A stretch of 64,000 bases of DNA from Marsupella aquatica. Lineage: Eukaryota > Marchantiophyta. Positions 57,801-64,000 of the stretch are shown piece by piece. Location: the NCBI GenBank assembly GCA_973895155.1, contig OZ316892.1, positions 6,138,001-6,202,000 on the forward strand. The letters are read 5' to 3'. Position numbers and translations under genes: made by a program. Below the pieces are notes generated by a model, which was not told where the DNA came from, made no database searches, and was given only the letters and a program-made list of their open reading frames with translations. The number at the start of each line of letters is the position of its first letter. Positions within the stretch are counted from its first letter, which is position 1.

Positions 57801-58749
57801 GTGCTCTGGAAACTTGGAACTGACGATGGAAATTCTCCGGCTCAAAGCCCTGTGCCGTGCTGGTCAGACTGCCTGTTACCATCGATCCCCATCTCCAGCA
57901 CTCAGACTTGGTGCAATTAGCAGAATCTATCCTGCGCAACGTTTTCTTGACGCCGGAGTTGTCATGATTTCGATTCATCAAGACCTTGCCTTGAGGCCTT
58001 GCTGTACTTTGCCTTGAGGCCTTGTTGTGATCTATAGCTTGGAGAACAAATATGAGACGCGGTTACAAGATTTGAGACATTCGTAAAATCATACAAAGTA
58101 TCTGTGGAAGAGTGCAAACATTGCGCTCACATACATTGATTGATTTATTGTAAAAAACTGAATGCTCTATCCCCAGCACAACGCGCATGCTGCTTAACAC
58201 CAGGCGCTCCTGCCCAGGCGCAGCTACGCAGCCAGAAGAATCCAAGACCGACAAGAAAAGCGGTGCAAGGAAGACACGTGTTGGGAACAGACTGCCTTAC
58301 ACCCGAGTCAGTTTACACAGTACAAAGTAAAGAGCTAAATACAAGCCCTACGAGAAGAACAAATTAAAGTGCAGTCGGGAAGACGTCGAGACCACACACA
58401 GAAGGAAATAATTCACAAGGGAAAACCTTCACACTTGCTCTAGTCTGAGAAATCTTAGCCTCTCCGGGCAGTAGCTGGGACCTATTTTTCAGCTCGTGTT
58501 GAATCTCCAAGTTCTTCACTGCATGGTTCACTAGGTGCAAGGGCTCCGCATATATCAATCCTTCCAGTCTGATGCAAAGAAGACATGATTTAACTCCTGG
58601 TTGCAGTACGTGAAGGCGGTACGATACTTTGCAGCATGGAAGACGATATATATATCGAGCTGCTGAAATTGAGGCTGCTTGGCGTGGTCGATCTGCTCGC
58701 TTCCGAATACTGGCATTTGCGGCTGCTGAGAGAGGAGAAGCTCTTACTG
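54812..58749. other. intergenic region, no recognised gene
   Basis: Holds the MsrA 3' UTR at its left and the 3' flank of the MED15-like gene at its right. Frames at 56032-56298, 57754-58017 and 58753-58364 (minus) show no features I recognise. A two-copy aagaatgtcatca(a/g)ggatc motif lies at 56,780-56,865, and ccttgcct(t)gaggccttg is doubled at 57,983-58,025. Confidence 0.4.
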
Positions 58750-61248
58750 TCAAGGTTCTTGCTGCGGTGGTAGTTGTGGAAATTGATTGGTTCCAAGTTG
58801 TTGTTGTCCATGCAACATAGGCAATTGTGAAAGTGTCTTCCCGTGTGATCTGAAAGTCTCTATGATATAGACAATGCTGTGTGCAAGGGTTTCTACGCTC
58901 TCTTCACTAAATTCAGGAGACAGACTTTCTCTAGGCATGCTGAAATAAGAAATCATGGATTGAATACGATGTAGGTAGCTTGTAAGATTTTGCCGATGCT
59001 CTGGAGGCATCGATTCTGTGAATGTTGTTGTAAGCATACCACACAACTCCTTCATATCTTGGTAGTACTCGAGCTTGAGCACTTGCAACTTCGACCAAAC
59101 AACATCTCGATGATCCAAACCTACAGCCCCAGAGTCGCCCCGCGAACTGACATAATTGGTAGTGGAGAAATCAGGAAAGTAGTTCTCCAGAAAGAGTTGC
59201 AGCTGATTCTGGTCGAGATTGTGGTGCCTTGGGATGTCATAAATGTTTGGTTCCTGCTGATTCGAAACGCGTAGTTCTTGTGGCCTTTGCTCCTGTGGTT
59301 GCTGGTCGTCAGATTGCGACTGAATGTGCTGTGCTCGCTGTGCTCGCTGTCTTAGTTGCTGAGTTAAGTCCGGCTGCTGCGATTCCTGAACTTGACACTG
59401 CACTACTCCTGTCTGTCTGTGATGCAGCTGCTGCTGCTGTGCTTGCTGGTCGCCAGATTGCGGCTGAATGTGCTGCGCTTGCTGCGCTTGCTGCCATAGT
59501 TGCTGAGATAAGTCCGGCTGCTGAGATTCCTGAAATTGACATTGCACCACTCCAGTCTGTCCGTGCTGCAGCTGCTGGTCGCCAGATTGCGGCTGAATGT
59601 GCTGTGCTTGCTGTCCTAGTTGCGGTGTTAGGTCAGGTTGCTGAGATTGTTGAAATTGACATGGCACCACTCCAGTCTGTCCGTGTTGCAGCTGCTGCTG
59701 TGCTTGCTGTGGCTGAAGAAAGATCTGCTCTGGCATTGTTGGCTGCCAAAGAAGTGTTACTCCAGGCTCAAGGCGTTGCAGCTGCTGCTGTGCTTGCTGG
59801 TCGTCAAATTGCGGGGGCTGCGGAGATTCCTGAAATTCATATTGCATTGACACTTCAGGCTGCCCATGTTGCACTTGCTGGTCGCCAGATTGCGGCTGAA
59901 TGTGATGTGCTTGCTGTCCTAGTTGCGGTGTTAAGTCAGGTTGCTGAGATTGTTGAAATTGACATGGCACCACTCCAGTCTGTCCGTGTTGCAGCTGCTG
60001 CTGTGCTTGCTGTGGCTGAAGAAAGATCTGCTCTGGCATTGTTGGCTGCCAAAGAAGTGGTACTCCAGGCTCTAGGCGTTGCAGCTGCTGCTGTGCTTGC
60101 TGGTCGTCAAATTGCGGGGGCTGCGGAGATTCCTGAAATTCATATTGCATTGACACTTCAGGCACTTGCTGGTCGCCAGATTGCGGCTGAATGTGCTGTG
60201 CTTGCAGCCCTAGTTGCGGGGTTAAGTCCGGCTGCTGAGATTCCTGAAAATGACATTGCACCATTCCAGTCTGTCCGTGTTGCAGCTGCTGTTGTGCTTG
60301 CTGTGGCTGAAGAAAGATCTGCTCTGGCATTGTTGGCTGCCAAAGAAGTAGTACTCCAGGCTCTAGGCGTTGCAGCTGCTGCTGTGCTTGCTGGTCGTCA
60401 AATTGCGGGGGCTGCGGAGATTCCTGAAATTGATATTGCATCACTTCAGGCTGTCCATGTTGCACTTGCTGGTCGCCAGATTGCGGCTGAATGTGCTGTG
60501 CTTGCTGCCCTAGTTGCGGGGTTAAGTCCGGCTGCTGAGATTCCTGAAAATGACATTGCACCATTCCAGTCTGTCCGTGTTGCAGCTGCTGTTGTGCTTG
60601 CTGTGGCTGAAGAAAGATCTGCTCTGGCGTTGTTGGCTGCCAAAGAAGTGGTACTAAGCGTTGCAGCTGCAACTGCTGCTGTGCTTGCTGTGGCTGAAGA
60701 AAGATCTGCTCTGGCATTGTTAGCTGCCATAAGTGGGGCAGTGCAGGCTCTAGGGGTTGTCCCGGGGGCCGTAGCAGCTGCTGTGCTTGCTGGTCGCCAG
60801 ATTGCGGTTGAATGTGCTGTGCTTGCTGTCCTAGTTGCGGAGTTAAGTCCGGCTGCTGAGATCCCTGAAATTGACACGGCAGAACTCCAAACTGTGGATG
60901 TTGCGACTGCGACTGCGACTGCTGCTGTGCTTGCTGGTTGGTAGATTGCGGCTGAAGCTGTTGTGTTTGCTGTTCTAGTTGCTGAGTTGCGTCGGCATCT
61001 TCTATCTGTTTCTCAAACGGAAGCATTCTTGATGATATCCTCGCAAAGTAGTCAGAGCAGTCAGTTGAAGTATGAAAGGTACTTTCTTCGTACTGCCGTG
61101 CAATCTCCAAAAGCTTTGGCATGCTGTCTTCACTTGAAAGAACGTAATATCTCAACAAAGTGTGCATTATGTAGCGGACGGCTTTCTCCCTTGTGTTCTG
61201 AACCGGTCCCGAATGCCATGTGTCATTATTGTTGTTGTTGGCGTCCAT
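58750..61248 (-). CDS. MED15-like KIX-domain protein with glutamine-rich repeats
   Basis: Single open frame, 832 aa, ATG at 61,248 (MDANNNNNDTWHSG, close to plant MED15 starts such as MDNNN). Residues 10-82 form a MED15-type KIX domain: TREKAVRYIMHTLLRYY, LLEIARQYEESTF and YFARISSRMLPFEKQI. About residues 85-655 are Gln/Pro-rich with a ~99-aa repeat. Residues ~665-832 (DVVWSKLQVLKLEYYQDMKE to the end) resemble the helical segment after the Q-rich region of MED15. The conserved far C-terminal Mediator-binding region of full-length plant MED15 (about 1,300 aa) is not seen. MED15 links activators to the Mediator tail in the nucleus. Lack of introns suggests a retrocopy or compact paralogue. A possible 5-codon upstream ORF lies at 61324-61307. 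Confidence 0.82.
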   Translation of the reverse strand: MDANNNNNDTWHSGPVQNTREKAVRYIMHTLLRYYVLSSEDSMPKLLEIARQYEESTFHTSTDCSDYFARISSRMLPFEKQIEDADATQQLEQQTQQLQPQSTNQQAQQQSQSQSQHPQFGVLPCQFQGSQQPDLTPQLGQQAQHIQPQSGDQQAQQLLRPPGQPLEPALPHLWQLTMPEQIFLQPQQAQQQLQLQRLVPLLWQPTTPEQIFLQPQQAQQQLQHGQTGMVQCHFQESQQPDLTPQLGQQAQHIQPQSGDQQVQHGQPEVMQYQFQESPQPPQFDDQQAQQQLQRLEPGVLLLWQPTMPEQIFLQPQQAQQQLQHGQTGMVQCHFQESQQPDLTPQLGLQAQHIQPQSGDQQVPEVSMQYEFQESPQPPQFDDQQAQQQLQRLEPGVPLLWQPTMPEQIFLQPQQAQQQLQHGQTGVVPCQFQQSQQPDLTPQLGQQAHHIQPQSGDQQVQHGQPEVSMQYEFQESPQPPQFDDQQAQQQLQRLEPGVTLLWQPTMPEQIFLQPQQAQQQLQHGQTGVVPCQFQQSQQPDLTPQLGQQAQHIQPQSGDQQLQHGQTGVVQCQFQESQQPDLSQQLWQQAQQAQHIQPQSGDQQAQQQQLHHRQTGVVQCQVQESQQPDLTQQLRQRAQRAQHIQSQSDDQQPQEQRPQELRVSNQQEPNIYDIPRHHNLDQNQLQLFLENYFPDFSTTNYVSSRGDSGAVGLDHRDVVWSKLQVLKLEYYQDMKELCGMLTTTFTESMPPEHRQNLTSYLHRIQSMISYFSMPRESLSPEFSEESVETLAHSIVYIIETFRSHGKTLSQLPMLHGQQQLGTNQFPQLPPQQEP
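59560..60760 (-). repeat. in-frame ~300-bp tandem repeat inside the MED15-like gene
   Basis: The landmark ggctgccaaagaagt occurs at 59741, 60044, 60335 and 60635 (spacings 303, 291 and 300 bp), with a shorter variant at about 60,721. Each unit encodes about 99 residues: WQPTMPEQIFLQPQQAQQQL, a QESQQPDLTPQLGQQAQHIQ block and a QESPQPPQFDDQQAQQQLQ block. Spacings are multiples of three, so reading frame is preserved. Copies are over 90% alike by eye. Confidence 0.92.
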
Positions 61249-61421
61249 TTGTTTTTCTTGCAACTAAGAATTGCTTCGAGAAAATCTAAGACTCTAACGA
61301 ACCAGGCTACACATACAGCACCATGCAACGCACTTCTCCGACGAGCTCAGGTGGTTAGTCTCTCTCATCAGCTCAACTCGAACGACACTACTTGATCGAG
61401 GGAACGAAATTAGTAACGGCG
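61249..61421. promoter_or_regulatory. immediate upstream region of the MED15-like gene
   Basis: Likely 5' UTR and proximal promoter on the minus strand. The sequence TTAGTTGCAAGAAAAACAA just before the ATG could also be read as a splice acceptor, so an upstream non-coding exon is possible. Confidence 0.35.
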
Positions 61422-61710
61422 GGCATTGTAAGCACGAAACTACAATGCACTGCAACAGGTACAATTGTAACGACGACTTCTATCGAGTAAAGGGACAACA
61501 AGGCGTCATCACCCTAAATACCATATATGGATACCCAACAATTCCATGGACTACGGCAGGCATTGTAAGCACGAAACTACAATGCACTGCAACGCAACAG
61601 GTACAATTGTAACGACGACTTCTTCTGTCGAGGAAAGGGACAACAAGCTGAACTTGACTGCAAGGCGTCATCACCCTAAACTCCATAGATACCCATCAAT
61701 TCCATGGACC
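61422..61710. repeat. 137-bp tandem duplication upstream of the MED15-like gene
   Basis: ggcattgtaagcacgaaact begins copies at 61422 and 61559. Both contain aggtacaattgtaacgacga and ggcgtcatcaccctaaa and end near caattccatgga. Small indels distinguish them. Confidence 0.9.
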
Positions 61711-61800
61711 TCTTCTATCTTCGAAAAGGGAAACTGCGGAGAGCTGGACGGTCATAGCCTACAGAACCTTGCTTACAGAACCTCACACCGTGCCCCTCAG

Positions 61801-61980
61801 AAAACCGACGCCAATGTTGGACGACCAAGACATGTCGAAGGCTCTGATGTGGTCTTCATTCCGACCAGCCATAAACAAAGCACTCGTCCAAAACCGACGC
61901 CAATGTTGGACGACCAAAACTGACATGTCGAAGGCTCTGATGTGGTCTTCATTCCGACCAGCCATAAACAAAGCACTCCT
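61801..61980. repeat. 89-bp tandem duplication
   Basis: aaccgacgccaatgttggac begins copies near 61,803 and 61,892. Each continues with gacatgtcgaaggctctgat and ttccgaccagccataaacaa. The second copy has a small insertion (about 4 bp) before gacatg. Otherwise they are nearly identical. Confidence 0.92.
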
Positions 61981-62168
61981 CTATTCGATCCCGATCGCCG
62001 CTGGAACTTATTGAGAAATGGATTGGGTATGTTGCTGAGAGTCATCCTCCGTAGAAATAGACTACACGCGCGGTGTGCTGTAAAACCTCTATACACAGCT
62101 GTTGAGTAAGGTACGACACTCTTTGAGTATTTCCGAGCAGCAAGGTACCAATTTTAATTTTTATGGGG

Positions 62169-62382
62169 ATTACATTGCCATGTTTGAATTTATAATCCTG
62201 TCATTGTTTTTATTAAGATTAATTTAATTACATTGCCATGACTGTTTGAATTTTGTAAACCTGTCATTTTTTTTATTAATTGTATTAACAAATAGGACAT
62301 GGTTTAAGTATATAGTTTTACAAATATGTCATGGTTTAAGTATATAATTTTACAAATATGTCATGGTTTAAGTATATAGTTT
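62169..62382. repeat. two adjoining AT-rich tandem repeats (58 bp x2; 32 bp x2.6)
   Basis: attacattgccatg starts copies at 62169 and 62227. catggtttaagtatatagtt starts units at 62298, 62330 and 62362, exactly 32 bp apart. Confidence 0.88.
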
Positions 62383-63569
62383 CCCTGGTTCTAGGGAACC
62401 TTGGTTAACTTGTCATCCAAATAGTGAAATTTTTATTAAAAAAATCCAAAGACAATATTGTTAATTAGAATATTTTTAATGGAAAAGCACTTAAAAGCTA
62501 TAACTAATTAATAATTGTGATGAGCAGGGTGATGAGTCACTGAATAATGATAGTGATGAGGACGAGGATGAGGAAGAGGTCTTTAACAATGGCTAGTGGT
62601 TTAAACACTGACATCTTAGTGGAGATAAATGGGTTTTTATGTCCGGTTTAATTAGGCACTGATTTTGATGAAATATGGGGAAAACTATTGTTGGTTTGAG
62701 CAAAAAATAATCTGGAAAACTGTGAAATATTATTTCAAAATAACACAGGAACCTGGATATTGTACTTCTACTACTTCTGACTGGTTGATATTATACATAA
62801 TGCTTGAAGGTCCATTATGTGCAATGTGGACAACCAATCCAGGATTTGATTTATTGATATGTTAGTTAATCTTATTCTAAAGAATGGAAAGATGTAATAC
62901 ATGACACCTTTCAAAGCGGCTCGCTAAGTCATTTACCTGCAACGTGATAATCGTGAGTAGAAAGACTCACCACCCCCCCCCCCCTAATGCCTATTGAATC
63001 TACTACTAGAATTTGGAATCCTGCCAAAAACGGTGGGTCATCCCTTTACAAACTGACTTTTGGAGGGAACATCTCACTACCATTAGATTTATCCTTTGTT
63101 TATCCTTGCCGTTCATAGCCAATTAATAATCAATCTCCCAATCTAAAGCACACAAGACAAGTAATTTTAGTATACCACAGAAATTCTGTATGAGGGGCAT
63201 GATGACATACGGGGTCTGTGAGTGTCATGTGTTGCCATTGAGATGAGGGCACTTGGGACACCATTATGAGGGAAGGGGGGAGAGAGGAGGCCATGAGGGG
63301 GAGGAGGAATGTTTCCCTTTACATAGCATCGCGTGAATGCGCCTCCCTTGGTTGCCATCAATTCTCGCACTCTCCCTCATCACTTTTGCAACATCTTTTT
63401 GCATGGATGTTTTTACGTAATGACACATTTTTTGCAACATCTTATGTGTAATGCACAGGTACCAGCTAGACATGATCACAACAACTGTATATATGGTCGG
63501 GAACACACGTAACATGTCTCAATAACTACATCACAAAACTTATGTTTTCTAGCCTTGCTTGGACAAATT
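62383..63569. other. no recognised gene; acidic mini-frame at 62,520-62,596
   Basis: A short open stretch reads DESLNNDSDEDEDEEEVFNN before a stop, an acidic tail like those of some transposases, but nothing upstream supports a gene. A run of 12 C lies at 62973-62984. Confidence 0.35.
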
Positions 63570-63970
63570 TTTCTCTTCTCAACATCTTATGCCACTTTGA
63601 CCTCATTATCTGACCACCGCATCTTTTTCTCACACTGAACATCCCAACCTTATCTCCTCGACATTTCTTTTATCTTCTCGACATCTTTTCCTCACCTCAA
63701 TATTTTCTCACCTTGATATTGTTTTCTTACCTTGACATCTTTTTCTCACCTCCGCATCTTTTTTTCACTTTGACATCTTTATCTCACCACAATATCTTTT
63801 TCTCAACCTTCATATATTTTCTCTCAATATCTTTTCCTCACCTCAAGATAATTTTCTCACCTTTATAGTTTCTCACATTGTCATCTTTTCTGTCCTTGGC
63901 ATCTTTTTTTCATCTTCACATCTTTTATGACCTCAACATTTTTTCCTCACCTCAACATTTTTTGTGAAAC
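63570..63970. repeat. low-complexity CTCA(C)-rich tract with repeated ACATCTTTT words
   Basis: About 400 bp consist of irregular 15-25-bp units such as ctcacctcaacatctttttc. No fixed period and no coding frame. Bases 560-690 carry a related tract in the opposite orientation. Confidence 0.75.
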
Positions 63971-64000
63971 GCACAGGCATGAGGCTATCTTGTATAAAGC

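Noticed and set aside
59229-60944. 571-codon open frame on the plus strand, Ala/Val/Leu-rich
   Set aside because: It is the exact antisense of the glutamine-rich repeat of the MED15-like gene. CAG/CAA-rich, frame-preserving repeats leave an alanine-rich frame open on the other strand, and no domain is present.
7687-61248. A biosynthetic or functional gene cluster linking the five genes
   Set aside because: The products act in different compartments and pathways, lie 4-16 kb apart on both strands, and share no common regulatory sequence that I could find.
61249-61263. TTG start five codons upstream of the MED15-like ATG
   Set aside because: The ATG at 61,248 gives the MDANN start typical of the family; TTG initiation is unlikely in a nuclear gene.
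1-64000. CRISPR array, rRNA, bacterial operons, phage or viral modules
   Set aside because: All recognised genes are eukaryotic with spliceosomal introns or plant nuclear domains. Repeats are tandem without spacer structure, and no rRNA or intact tRNA was seen.

Overview
The window looks like nuclear DNA of a land plant. It carries five intron-rich or plant-type genes separated by 4-20 kb of repeat-rich intergenic sequence. Evidence for a plant: a plastid Rieske oxygenase of the PTC52/ACD1-like family with a transit-peptide-like N-terminus, a MED15-type KIX protein, GT-AG introns of about 90-1,350 bp, and LINE, SINE and Harbinger-type transposon debris. I cannot tell from sequence alone whether it is a bryophyte, lycophyte, fern or seed plant.

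Layout. 1-7.6 kb: a possible coiled-coil coding remnant at the left edge, then gene-poor DNA with short tandem duplications and one small retroposed insertion (3,656-3,980). 7.7-13.0 kb (minus): a complete 13-exon transmembrane-9 superfamily (TM9SF3-like nonaspanin) gene of 587 codons, with an 18-nt microexon. 13.0-17.9 kb: a purine-rich upstream tract, a 123-147-bp tandem repeat, an intact SINE and a truncated LINE tail. 17.9-21.0 kb (minus): a complete 8-exon mitochondrial carrier gene (357 codons). 21-32.5 kb: gene-free DNA with minisatellites, a reverse-transcriptase-region remnant and a Harbinger-like transposase split by an insertion. 32.66-35.79 kb (plus): a complete 3-exon Rieske/non-haem-iron oxygenase (572 codons), with four 34-bp repeats ending 9 bp before the ATG. 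36-52 kb: a long gene-poor stretch with LINE tails, SINEs and many local tandem duplications. 52.58-54.81 kb (plus): a complete 2-exon peptide methionine sulfoxide reductase A (293 codons). 58.75-61.25 kb (minus): a single-exon MED15-like KIX protein (832 codons) with an in-frame ~300-bp glutamine-rich repeat. 61.3-64 kb: tandem duplications and low-complexity DNA.

The five genes are unrelated housekeeping or regulatory genes: secretory-pathway membrane trafficking, mitochondrial transport, plastid tetrapyrrole or translocon oxygenase, oxidised-methionine repair, and Mediator-type transcription. They do not form a cluster or pathway. I found no novel multigene system. The most distinctive signals are a 129-bp tRNA-derived SINE family with two copies, each flanked by perfect 15-16-bp target-site duplications; a dispersed LINE 3'-end family; the repeat-expanded, intronless MED15-like gene; and an unusually high density of two- to six-copy local tandem duplications. 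Exon boundaries were read by hand from splice consensus, reading-frame continuity and recalled family sequence. No alignment or database search was run.
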